From: Rothia sp. P100
Lineage (GTDB): Bacteria > Actinomycetota > Actinomycetes > Actinomycetales > Micrococcaceae
Assembly: GCF_023712425.1 (NCBI RefSeq)
Contig: NZ_JAMAYG010000001.1
Span: 1 to 64,000, forward strand
Length of the DNA: 64,000 nucleotides
Direction of reading: 5' to 3'
Part shown: positions 54,016-62,164 of the stretch, piece after piece
How the letters are laid out: each line of letters starts with the position of its first letter
Numbering within the stretch: the first letter of the stretch is position 1
Program-made: the position numbers and the translations under genes
The notes under the pieces: generated by a model
What the model was told of the DNA's origin: nothing
The model's database searches: none
What the model saw: only the letters and a program-made list of their open reading frames with translations

Positions 54016-54429
54016 TTAGGCGAACCAGATAGCAATCTCGCGCTCTGCTGATTCAACTGAGTCAGAACCGTGCACCAAGTTCTTCTGCACCTTCTCGCCC
54101 CAGTCACGTCCGAAGTCACCGCGAATGGTGCCTGCCGGAGCCACGGTGGGGTCTGAGGGGCCCATGATAGTGCGGGCACCCTCAATGACGCGCTCGCCTT
54201 CGAAGACCGCGGCTACGATAGGACCGGAGGACATGAATTCAAGCAGCGGCTCGTAGAAGGGCTTACCCTCGTGCTCAGCATAGTGAGCTGCCAGGGTTTC
54301 ACGGGAGGGCTCCATAGAGGAAAGGGCTAAGAGCTTGTACCCCTTGGTTTCAAAGCGAGCCAGGATGGCACCGGTCAGGTTGCGCTCAACCGCATCGGGC
54401 TTCACAAGGATAAGGGTGCGTTCGGTCAT
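54016..54429 (-). CDS. ndk: Nucleoside diphosphate kinase
   Basis: Ndk equilibrates NTP pools. The 137-aa protein starts MTERTLILVKPDAVERNLTG, has HYAEHEGKPFYEPLLEFMSSGP near residue 49, IMGPSDPTVAPAGTIRGDFG near 88 and the phospho-His site NLVHGSDSVESAEREIAIWF near 115. Length is standard. It lies downstream of the folC-DUF4233 pair. Confidence 0.97.
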   Translation of the reverse strand: MTERTLILVKPDAVERNLTGAILARFETKGYKLLALSSMEPSRETLAAHYAEHEGKPFYEPLLEFMSSGPIVAAVFEGERVIEGARTIMGPSDPTVAPAGTIRGDFGRDWGEKVQKNLVHGSDSVESAEREIAIWFA

Positions 54430-54505
54430 TAATGTCCCCGTTCTAAGGTTTGGTGGTCTTACCTCACTTTACCGGGCGGTTTGCCTGGTGAGAAGCATTG
54501 CTTTA

Positions 54506-54943
54506 TTAGAGGGGATTAGCCTTTTCCCACTCAGCTTGCTCTTTGGCACGTACGGCGTTTTCGGCGTCCAGGCGGGCCCCGCGGGTTACCGCGAACCAGT
54601 AGGCGATTGCGAAGGCTGCACCGACGAAAAACATGGAGGGCAGGGCGAAACCAACTAGGAGCAGCAGCACCTGAAGCACGTAGCCAAATGTGTAGCCCCA
54701 ACCCTTCTTCAAGAAAGCAGGGGTGACGATAAAAGCTACTACTAGCAAGAGCCCCAGCACCCAAATCAAGATTCTGGTGCTGGTAGGTTCGTTGAAGTTG
54801 TGCCCAAAAATGGCAAGAGTGGCGAAGAAAGCTACCAGGGCTTCAAGGGAGAGCACCATGGAAGTGAACATGACCTTGATGGAGCGTGCCGGTTTCTTTT
54901 GCCCGGGGCGCCATTCGCGCTGGGATCGCGTCATTTTAGCCAT
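54506..54943 (-). CDS. DUF4233 membrane protein
   Basis: A 145-aa protein of the DUF4233 family, regularly found between folC and ndk in actinobacteria. Four hydrophobic segments follow a basic N-terminus: MFTSMVLSLEALVAFFATLAIF near residue 25, ILIWVLGLLLVVAFIVTPAFL near 58, GYVLQVLLLLVGFALPSMFFVGAAFAIAYWFAV near 85. Function is unknown. It starts seven bases after folC. Confidence 0.85.
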   Translation of the reverse strand: MAKMTRSQREWRPGQKKPARSIKVMFTSMVLSLEALVAFFATLAIFGHNFNEPTSTRILIWVLGLLLVVAFIVTPAFLKKGWGYTFGYVLQVLLLLVGFALPSMFFVGAAFAIAYWFAVTRGARLDAENAVRAKEQAEWEKANPL

Positions 54944-54950
54944 GGTTCTC

Positions 54951-56378
54951 CTAGAGCCCCAGCAGGGTGCGGGCTTCGCCGACGACCGTGATGGAGCCGG
55001 TGATGAGCACTGCTGAATTGAGGTTGGGGACGTCCGCCGCGGCCGTTAGAGCGGCAGAAACAGCGTCGGGAATGTTCTCGTAAGTCTCAAGGTCCTCTTC
55101 GTCAAAGCCTGCATCAAGTGCTAGCCCCTGCAGGGTTGCCGGTGCAATGGCCCGCGGCGAATCCGAGGCAGTGAGGTGTAGTTTGACCCTGTATTCGGTG
55201 GTATCAATATAGCCCTGGCGCAGGACGCTAAAGATTTCGGCGGCGTCCTTTTCACCCAGGATGCCGACCACCAGGTGCAGCTCTTCGAGGGCAAAGGATT
55301 CCTTGAAGGCAGCTGCGCTGGCTCGCACCCCGTGCGGGTTATGAGCGGCGTCCACTACCACCACCGGTTCAGTGGCAACTACTTCAAGACGCCCCGGTGA
55401 GGTGACACTTCCGAAGGCCTGCTTGACCAGATCTTCTGAAAGTTCCTTCTCACCGCCTCCCAAAAACGCTTCTACGGCAGCGAGCGCAACAGCGGCGTTC
55501 TGCCCCTGGTGTTCTCCGAAGAGGGGTAAAGCGATGCCTTCATAGCGTTGCGCTAAGCCCTGGATAGTCAGCAGTTGTCCACCAACGCCGGCGGTGCGTT
55601 CGACGGTGCCGAATTCTACGCCTTCGAAGCGGTAGTCAGCGTTGTTGGCCCGGGCTGCTTCGAGCAGAACTTGGGCGGCTTCTGGCTCCTGAACTGCGGA
55701 GACCAAGAAGCTACCGGGCTTGATAATGCCAGACTTTTCACCGGCGATTTCTGCCAGGGTCTCCCCCAGCATATCGGTGTGGTCCAGCCCGATGGGGGTG
55801 ATGACCGAGACGGTAGCATCGGCGACGTTGGTGGCGTCCCAGCTGCCGCCGATACCGACCTCTAGGACGATGACGTCTACCGGCTCATCGGCGAAGATAG
55901 CGAAAGCCAGGAGGGTTACAGCTTCGAAGTAGGTGATGCGGGGCTGCTCATCTGCCTCCAGTTCAGAGTCCACGATGGCCAGGTAGGGGGAGATTTCGTC
56001 CCAAACCCGAACAAAGGTGGTGTCAGCAACCGGTTCACCGTCGATGCTGATGCGTTCAGTGACCTTGGAGAGGTGGGGGCTGGTGTACCGCCCGGTGCGG
56101 ATGTCGTGGGCCATGAGCAGGCGCTCAATCATACGAGCGGTGGAGGTTTTTCCGTTGGTGCCGGTGATATGGATAACCGGGGCTGCCTTTTCAGGTGAAC
56201 CCAGGATTTCAACGGCACGACGCATGGCATCTAAGCGGGGTGCCAACTTATTTTCGGGTGCGCGGGCCAGCAGGTCTGCGTAGACCCTTGCCACACCGAG
56301 GGCGTCCGTCTGGTAAGGGAGGGCTTCGGCGGGGGTTTGGTCAAGCACAGAATCAAAATCTAAGTTGTCGTTGGGCAT
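54951..56378 (-). CDS. folC: Folylpolyglutamate/dihydrofolate synthase FolC
   Basis: FolC adds glutamate to dihydropteroate and folates. The 475-aa Mur-ligase-like enzyme has LDAMRRAVEILGSPEKAAPVIHITGTNGKTST (P-loop near residue 75), YTSPHLSKVTERI near 98, VLEVGIGGSWDATN near 172 and VVVDAAHNPHGV near 345. The ATG overlaps the ileS stop by one base (TAATG), so it is coupled to ileS and under its T-box. Confidence 0.94.
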   Translation of the reverse strand: MPNDNLDFDSVLDQTPAEALPYQTDALGVARVYADLLARAPENKLAPRLDAMRRAVEILGSPEKAAPVIHITGTNGKTSTARMIERLLMAHDIRTGRYTSPHLSKVTERISIDGEPVADTTFVRVWDEISPYLAIVDSELEADEQPRITYFEAVTLLAFAIFADEPVDVIVLEVGIGGSWDATNVADATVSVITPIGLDHTDMLGETLAEIAGEKSGIIKPGSFLVSAVQEPEAAQVLLEAARANNADYRFEGVEFGTVERTAGVGGQLLTIQGLAQRYEGIALPLFGEHQGQNAAVALAAVEAFLGGGEKELSEDLVKQAFGSVTSPGRLEVVATEPVVVVDAAHNPHGVRASAAAFKESFALEELHLVVGILGEKDAAEIFSVLRQGYIDTTEYRVKLHLTASDSPRAIAPATLQGLALDAGFDEEDLETYENIPDAVSAALTAAADVPNLNSAVLITGSITVVGEARTLLGL

Positions 56379-59300
56379 TATGCCTTCTTTACGGTGATGG
56401 TCAGCTGGTCTGCTTCGGTGTAGGTCACGCTCTGCGCCAGCGTTTCACCGGTCACCAAAGCCTCATGAGCCTTAACGGCTGCCAGGGTCTCTGCCGGAGC
56501 GGCAAGGGTCAGATCGATGCGGTCTGAGACGTTCAGCCCGCTGTCCTTACGTTCCTGCTGGATAGCGCGGATAGCATCGCGAGCGGTGCCCTCAGCAATC
56601 AGCTCATTGGTTAGAGCGGTGTTCAGCACCAGGAAGCCTCCACCGGGTAGAACGGAAACAGCACGGTCTGCTGATTCTTCGGTCTCAGCGACGACAGTCT
56701 CGAGCTCGTATTCGCCAGGTTCCAGTGCCATCTTGTCGGCACCAACTACTACGGTGCCGTCCTCCAGAACCTGCCAGTCCCCGTTCTTGGAGGCCTTGAT
56801 GGCGACCTGAACCTGCTTGCCCAGGCGCGGGCCAGCCGCACGAGCGTTGACCTTGAGCTGCTGGGAGATGCCGAAGTCAGCGGGGCTGACCTCCGCGGCG
56901 TCCAGCAGTTCAACAGCCTTGATGTTCAGTTCGTCTGCGATGATGCTCTCGAAAGTTCCAGCCAGCTCCTTACCGCCTGCAGCAGCAACGGTCAGGGAGG
57001 CTAGGGGCTGACGCACGCGCAGCTTGTTAGCCTTACGCAGCGCTGAGCCGGCAGAGGCCACACCGCGAGTAGTCTCCATCAGAGCAATGAGCTCTGATTC
57101 ATCCTTGAAGTCATCAACGCTGGGCAGGTCAGTCAGGTGCACCGAACGCTCACCGGTCAGACCGCGGTAGATTTCCTCAGCAGTTAGGGGCAACAAGGGT
57201 GCAGCCAGACGCACGAAGGTTTCAAGAGCGGTGTACAGCACGTCAAAAGCCGCGGTGTCTTCATCGAAGAAGCGCTCGCGGGAGCGACGTACATACCAGT
57301 TGGTTAGCGCATCGGTGTACTGACGGAGCAGATCGCAGGCAGCTGAGACGTCGTAGGCATCCATGGCCTCGGTGATATCTGCAACCAGCTGGCGGGTCTT
57401 GCCCAGGATGAAGCGGTCCATCACGTGCTCAGCATCAGAAACACGCTTTGCCTCGTAGCCGGATCCGCCGTGAGCAGCGTTGGTGTAAAGGGCAAAGAAG
57501 TGGTAGACGTTCCACAGGGGCAGCATGACCTGGCGGACGCCCTCACGGATACCCTGTTCGGTGACAATCAGGTTGCCACCGCGCAGGATGGGTGAGGACA
57601 TCAGGAACCAGCGCATGGCATCTGAACCATCGCGATCCAGCACCTCGGACACATCCGGGTAGTTGCGCAAGGACTTGGACATTTTCTGCCCGTCCGAGCC
57701 CAGCACGATGCCGTGGGCAATCACATTTTCAAAGGCGGTGCGGTCAAAGAGGGCGGTGGCCAGGATGTGCATGGTGTAGAACCAGCCGCGGGTCTGGCCG
57801 ATGTACTCCACGATGAAGTCCGCCGGGTAGTGAGCCTCGAACCATTCCTTGTTTTCAAAGGGGTAGTGGAACTGGGCAAAGGGCATGGAACCTGAGTCAA
57901 ACCAGACGTCCAGGACGTCCTCAACGCGGCGCATGGTTGATTTGCCGGTGGGGTCGGACGGGTTGGGGCGGGTCAGCTCGTCGATGTAGGGGCGGTGCAG
58001 GTCCACCTCGCCGTCCTTGTTCAGGGGCAGGCGACCGAAGTCGGCTTCTAGCTCAGCCAGGGAGCCGTAGACGTCGGTGCGGGGGTAGTTGGGGTCATCT
58101 GAAACCCAGACGGGGATAGGTGAGCCCCAGAAGCGATTGCGAGAGATTGACCAGTCGCGGGCGTTATCTACCCACTTACCGAACTGGCCGTGCTTCACGT
58201 TCTCAGGGATCCAGTTGATGTCTACGTTGAGCTCGCTCATGCGGCCCTTGAAGTCGGTGACGCGCACGTACCAGGAGGTGATAGCACGATAGACCAGCGG
58301 AGTGCGGCAGCGCCAGCAGTGGGGGTAGCTGTGCACGTAGGACTTTTCGCGGATCAAGGTGCCGTCTGCCTGGAGGGCCTTGATGATGGTGCGGTTAGCG
58401 TCGAAAATCTGCACACCGGCGATCTCACGTAGAGGTGCGCCCTCAGCCAGGGACTCATCCGCGAAATAGTCCAGGAACTTAGCACCCTCGTCGATGGAAA
58501 GAATGACGGGAATGCCATAGCCTTCGCAGACCTTCTGGTCATCTTCACCGTAGGCAGGTGCCTGGTGAACGAGACCGGTACCGTCGGTGGTGGTGACATA
58601 GTCAGCGACCACAATCTGCCAGGCTGCACCAGTGCCAAACTTCTCAGCGTCGGTGAAGTAGTCCCACAGGGGAGCATAGCGGACGCCCTCTAGCTGAGAG
58701 CCAGTGAAAGTGGCGGTAACAGCCTCGGCTGCTTCTTCAGCGCTTTCGAAGCCCAAGTCCTTGGCGTAGGAGCCCAGAAGGTCGGTGGCAATCAGGAACT
58801 TGCGGCCAGCAAAATCACCGGCGGCGGCGACCAGCGAGTACTCAACATCGGGGCCGACAGCCAGAGCCTCATTGGTGGGCAGAGTCCAAGGAGTGGTGGT
58901 CCAGGCGAGCGCTTCAGCACCGATTAGCTGGGCTGCGATGTCCTTGTGCTGTGCCAAAGAATTGTCGGCGGTGATGGTAAAGGCTACGGTGACGGAAGGG
59001 TCCTGACGGTCCTTATAAACATCATCGTCCATGCGCAGCTCGTGGTTTGAGAGCGGAGTTTCGTCTTTCCAGCAGTAAGGCAACACGCGGAAACCCTCAT
59101 AGGTCAGGCCCTTATCGTGCAGCTGCTTGAAGGCCCAGATAACCGACTCCATGTACTCTACGTTCAGAGTCTTGTAGTCGTTCTCGAAGTCTACCCAGCG
59201 AGCCTGGCGGGTAACGTACTCTTCCCATTCCTTGGTGTACTTGAGCACGGATTCGCGGGCAGCGTCGTTGAAGTTGTCGATGCCCATCTCGATGATTTGC

Positions 59301-59668
59301 TGCTTATCAGTCATGCCCAGCTGCTTCATGGCTTCTAGCTCAGCGGGCAGACCGTGGGTATCCCATCCGAAGCGGCGCTCTACCTTATGTCCGCGCTGGG
59401 TCTGGTAACGGGCGACCAGGTCTTTGACGTAGCCGGTGAGCAGGTGACCGTAGTGGGGCAGGCCATTAGCGAAGGGAGGGCCATCATTGAAAACGAATTC
59501 GTTAGCACCGTTCTCACCGGCGTTGCGGTTGTCAATGGAGGCTTGGAAGGTGCCGTCCTTCTTCCAGTAGTCCAGCACAGCTTCTTCGAGGTGCGGGAAG
59601 TTGGGTGAAGAAGCAACGCCGAAAGCGTTGGTGGCACTTGCCTTGGGGTAGACAGGCTGGTTAGTCAT
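56378..59668 (-). CDS. ileS: Isoleucyl-tRNA synthetase
   Basis: Class I synthetase for Ile. Started at [17 protein letters not shown], 1096 aa, the longer IleS form common in actinobacteria and resembling the eukaryote-like subgroup. HIGH-type motif [14 protein letters not shown] near residue 70, the editing domain near 200-400, KMSKS-type [11 protein letters not shown] near 650, anticodon-binding helices and a C-terminal DUF5915-like domain follow. It is preceded by a T-box leader and coupled to folC. The frame extends 20 codons upstream into the leader without support. Confidence 0.96.
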   Translation of the reverse strand: MTNQPVYPKASATNAFGVASSPNFPHLEEAVLDYWKKDGTFQASIDNRNAGENGANEFVFNDGPPFANGLPHYGHLLTGYVKDLVARYQTQRGHKVERRFGWDTHGLPAELEAMKQLGMTDKQQIIEMGIDNFNDAARESVLKYTKEWEEYVTRQARWVDFENDYKTLNVEYMESVIWAFKQLHDKGLTYEGFRVLPYCWKDETPLSNHELRMDDDVYKDRQDPSVTVAFTITADNSLAQHKDIAAQLIGAEALAWTTTPWTLPTNEALAVGPDVEYSLVAAAGDFAGRKFLIATDLLGSYAKDLGFESAEEAAEAVTATFTGSQLEGVRYAPLWDYFTDAEKFGTGAAWQIVVADYVTTTDGTGLVHQAPAYGEDDQKVCEGYGIPVILSIDEGAKFLDYFADESLAEGAPLREIAGVQIFDANRTIIKALQADGTLIREKSYVHSYPHCWRCRTPLVYRAITSWYVRVTDFKGRMSELNVDINWIPENVKHGQFGKWVDNARDWSISRNRFWGSPIPVWVSDDPNYPRTDVYGSLAELEADFGRLPLNKDGEVDLHRPYIDELTRPNPSDPTGKSTMRRVEDVLDVWFDSGSMPFAQFHYPFENKEWFEAHYPADFIVEYIGQTRGWFYTMHILATALFDRTAFENVIAHGIVLGSDGQKMSKSLRNYPDVSEVLDRDGSDAMRWFLMSSPILRGGNLIVTEQGIREGVRQVMLPLWNVYHFFALYTNAAHGGSGYEAKRVSDAEHVMDRFILGKTRQLVADITEAMDAYDVSAACDLLRQYTDALTNWYVRRSRERFFDEDTAAFDVLYTALETFVRLAAPLLPLTAEEIYRGLTGERSVHLTDLPSVDDFKDESELIALMETTRGVASAGSALRKANKLRVRQPLASLTVAAAGGKELAGTFESIIADELNIKAVELLDAAEVSPADFGISQQLKVNARAAGPRLGKQVQVAIKASKNGDWQVLEDGTVVVGADKMALEPGEYELETVVAETEESADRAVSVLPGGGFLVLNTALTNELIAEGTARDAIRAIQQERKDSGLNVSDRIDLTLAAPAETLAAVKAHEALVTGETLAQSVTYTEADQLTITVKKA

Positions 59669-59739
59669 GGTGCGCCCTGTTCGTTGGATGATTAACAAAT
59701 CTTCTCGGGTGCAAGGACGCTGCATCAACCTTTACTGCC

Positions 59740-59914
59740 GAGGCAGTGGGTTGTGTGGCGCGGTACCACCTTGCTTACTGAAGTAACCGTTTCGATACGC
59801 CCTCACCGCCAGCGCAGGAGCCAGCAGGTGTAGGGCTGCGCCGGTCATCACACTAGGGTGGTGACCGGCGCAGTACCGAAACGGTTATCAGTCGCTTCAT
59901 GACAGCTATTTCGG
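59740..59914 (-). promoter_or_regulatory. T-box leader of ileS
   Basis: Read on the minus strand: a short stem I, CCGAAA...TTTCGG (59876-59914); a 12-bp stem III, CTGCGCCGGTCA/TGACCGGCGCAG type (59836-59873); and the conserved T-box AGGTGGTACCGCG (complement of 59759-59771) that pairs with uncharged tRNA ends. The compact stem I fits the ultrashort actinobacterial class that controls translation. No terminator T-run follows, which also suggests translational control. Low Ile-tRNA charging would raise ileS and folC. Confidence 0.85.
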
Positions 59915-60000
59915 GCCTACCCGTCTGGTTCTACTGGGGTTACATCTATTCCGCGCACTCCCCTCGTCGCAACGAATACGGGGGTATGCAGGTATAACCT

Positions 60001-60523
60001 GTTCTTCCAGATTGCTCGCCGGTGATAGCCGGGTCTTTGCAACTGTTACCCATTTTAGGGGCAGGGGCTGTAGCTGTCTAACGGGTTTTTCTGTTTTACC
60101 GCGAGCGGGCACCAGGGTGCCCGGTAAATTACAGAGATGTGAGTACAAGATGTGGTGGAGGAACGGACGCCCCACCACAAAATAGCGGGTTAGTGCACCT
60201 CGCCGTGGTGAGCAGGGGAACCTAAATTACAATTCTTACTTCTGCCTCTGATGGCCCTTACCCAGCGCTCGCCTTACGCCTTACTGGCGCCCAGCGTCAG
60301 CGCCTGCCCCCTACGGGCCCACTAAGCTCTCTTAGTGCTTACGCCACTCAGTGGCTACTCCGAGAGTCAAGTTACCACTGAGCGGCGGCGGGCCCAGCTA
60401 CACCTCAGCACGTCTCAGCCTAGTACCGGGAGTTTCAACGCCGCACTGCCCGTACTGAGGGGGTCCCCATGTGCCTGCCCCGGGCCGATAGACTTGGGTG
60501 CACATACTATCGAGGAGAACACC
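60001..60523. other. Non-coding region upstream of ileS leader and tautomerase-GNAT gene
   Basis: No gene is supported. It should carry the ileS promoter (minus) and the promoter of the plus-strand fusion gene. It holds a cluster of small perfect hairpins: CACTAAG/CTTAGTG (60320-60337) and GCCACT/AGTGGC (60343-60355), in a C-rich stretch. No known motif was identified. Confidence 0.45.
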
Positions 60524-61228
60524 GTGCCACTGATTAACGTCTCGTACGCATCTATTCAGTCCGATGAGAAGAAAGCCGAACTGATTGTTGAGCTCACCCG
60601 CGCCTACGGGCGGGTGATGGGTGCCAAGGAAAGCTCGGTGTGGGTGATTCTCAACGAGGTGCCGCGTACCGACTGGGGTGTTGGCGGGCAGACCCTGGAC
60701 GGACTTGATGCGGCGGCAGACACCCACCGCAAGGACGCCCGAATTGAGGTCCGTCAGGCTCGGAAAGAAGACCTGCGCACCCTTGCAGCCATTGAGGCCG
60801 AGTGCTTCCCGGCAGCAGAAGCCGCCAGCGAGAGCGATTTACGGGCTAGGTTTGAGATCTTTGGTGAACACTTCTGGGTACTTGAGGCAGACGGTGAAAT
60901 TGTTGCCTTCATCGACGGTCTGGTCACAGATTCCCCCGTCATCTTCGATGACCTCTATCAGAACCCTGCATCTCACACACGTCACGGCGCCTACCAGACG
61001 GTGTTTGGCATCAATACCCGCCCTGTCTACCGGGGACGGGGCTACGCGTCCGCCTTGATAGAGCAGCTAATAGACCAGGCCCGGGAGCAGGGTCGCTCCG
61101 GTGTGATTCTCACCTGCAAGAAGGAATTGATTGGCTTCTACGAAAAACAGGGTTTTGAGCTGGACGGAGTTTCAGAATCCACGCACGGTGGAGAGATCTG
61201 GCACGATATGACCCTGCACCTGAACTAG
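60524..61228 (+). CDS. 4-Oxalocrotonate tautomerase-GNAT fusion protein
   Basis: A 234-aa two-domain protein. Residues 1-60 are a tautomerase-superfamily unit: MPLINVSYASIQSDEKKAEL with the catalytic Pro1, and VWVILNEVPRTDWGVGGQTL. Residues 70-234 are an acetyltransferase: VRQARKEDLRTLAAIEAECFP, acetyl-CoA motif GINTRPVYRGRGYASALIEQL near 161 and GFYEKQGFEL near 205. The GTG start has GAGGAG eight bases before it; the frame extends 63 codons upstream without support. Substrates are unknown. Pro1 must be exposed by Met removal for tautomerase activity. Confidence 0.82.
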   Translation: MPLINVSYASIQSDEKKAELIVELTRAYGRVMGAKESSVWVILNEVPRTDWGVGGQTLDGLDAAADTHRKDARIEVRQARKEDLRTLAAIEAECFPAAEAASESDLRARFEIFGEHFWVLEADGEIVAFIDGLVTDSPVIFDDLYQNPASHTRHGAYQTVFGINTRPVYRGRGYASALIEQLIDQAREQGRSGVILTCKKELIGFYEKQGFELDGVSESTHGGEIWHDMTLHLN

Positions 61229-61262
61229 GTAATCCGAGGTCGATATAGAGGGAGAGCTTACT

Positions 61263-61715
61263 CTAGTCCCAGCCTAAAGCCTTACTGATGCGCTTCAACA
61301 GCGCAAGGGCCCGGTGAGGATTACCATCGCCAGAAACAGCCACCAACTCACTTCCTTGCCAGCGGTGAGCCAGAGACCAGACTGAAGACTTGTGCGAAGC
61401 CCCGCCCAGCAGGCACCAGATCGCTCGCTCCTCACAGAGGGCTGCTACCTGCTCATTGAGCTCGGGTGAGTCGGTCAGGGCATATACCAGCCAGGTTCCG
61501 GTTAGGTCATCAGGAGTAAAAGGACGCCGCTGGGCAACCAGTTGCCCGGCGGTCAGTTTTTCTTCAACCGGGACACTCAGAGTTGGCGCAACCACTTCGA
61601 CTCGGGCGCCGGCGCGCACGAGGGGAGCAATCTTACGGGCAGCGACCTGCCCGGCTCCCACAACGAGTACCCGGCGCCCGCGCACATCCAGCGCTAGGGG
61701 TAAGCGCTGGTTCAC
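61263..61715 (-). CDS. Short precorrin-2 dehydrogenase (sirohaem synthesis)
   Basis: A 150-aa NAD-binding protein matching the N-terminal dehydrogenase of CysG/Met8: RRVLVVGAGQVAARKIAPLVRAGARV near residue 14 and WLVYALTDSPELNEQVAALCEERAIWC near 75. It would oxidise precorrin-2 to sirohydrochlorin for the sirohaem of NirB. It is shorter than most family members (about 200 aa) and the dimerisation/chelatase part is reduced. It overlaps nirD by four bases, so the pair is coupled. Confidence 0.85.
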   Translation of the reverse strand: MNQRLPLALDVRGRRVLVVGAGQVAARKIAPLVRAGARVEVVAPTLSVPVEEKLTAGQLVAQRRPFTPDDLTGTWLVYALTDSPELNEQVAALCEERAIWCLLGGASHKSSVWSLAHRWQGSELVAVSGDGNPHRALALLKRISKALGWD

Positions 61716-62044
61716 GCGGGCAGCTCCACCCAGACATCTCCGTCGCGCACCTCAACAGAGTAAACGGGTAGGCTAAATTCACCCCCAGAGAGGCAGTCAC
61801 CACTGGCCAGTGAGTATACCTCTTTGTAGAGTGGGGAGGTTACGGTCGACTCGCCGTTCTTTTCACCGACGATACCGCGGGCTATCACCAGGGAACCAGA
61901 GGCAGGGTCTTTGTGGTCGGTCACAAAGATGGAATCGCTCGAGGTGCGGAAGACCGCATATTGCCGCCCATCAAGCAGGGCGGCCTCGCCCCAGTTGGGT
62001 TCCAGTTCATCCATGGCGCAGATACGGTGCCACTGTGTTATCAC
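61712..62044 (-). CDS. nirD: Nitrite reductase small subunit NirD
   Basis: NirD is the Rieske-fold partner of NirB in NADH-dependent nitrite reduction to ammonia. The start is a GTG with GGGAGA upstream, giving 110 aa (MITQWHRICAMDELEPNWG); upstream codons belong to the regulatory gap. YAVFRTSSDSIFVTDHKDPASGS near residue 30 and SPLYKEVYSLASGDCL near 70 follow the NirD fold, lacking Rieske Cys/His ligands as is normal for NirD. Divergent from nirB. Confidence 0.92.
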   Translation of the reverse strand: MITQWHRICAMDELEPNWGEAALLDGRQYAVFRTSSDSIFVTDHKDPASGSLVIARGIVGEKNGESTVTSPLYKEVYSLASGDCLSGGEFSLPVYSVEVRDGDVWVELPA

Positions 62045-62104
62045 GGTACTCTCCCTAATTTCTATTTCACTGCTTGTGTTTGTGTGGGTTTGTCTTGCTT
62101 TTAA

Positions 62105-62142
62105 GCTAATATTAGCATTATTAATACGTATTAAACCGGTTT
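62105..62142. promoter_or_regulatory. Cluster of palindromes in the nirB/nirD promoter region
   Basis: Three perfect palindromes lie in 38 bases between the divergent nirD and nirB starts: GCTAATATTAGC (62105-62116), TTAATACGTATTAA (62121-62134) and AAACCGGTTT (62133-62142). They are well placed as operator sites for a nitrogen or redox regulator. None matches the GlnR consensus convincingly. Confidence 0.5.
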
Positions 62143-62164
62143 GAAACCACACAGGGAGGCACTG

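Noticed and set aside
60335-60523. Upstream extension of the tautomerase-GNAT frame
   Set aside because: The tautomerase needs Pro right after the start, and the GTG there has a good ribosome site, so the 63-codon extension is not used.
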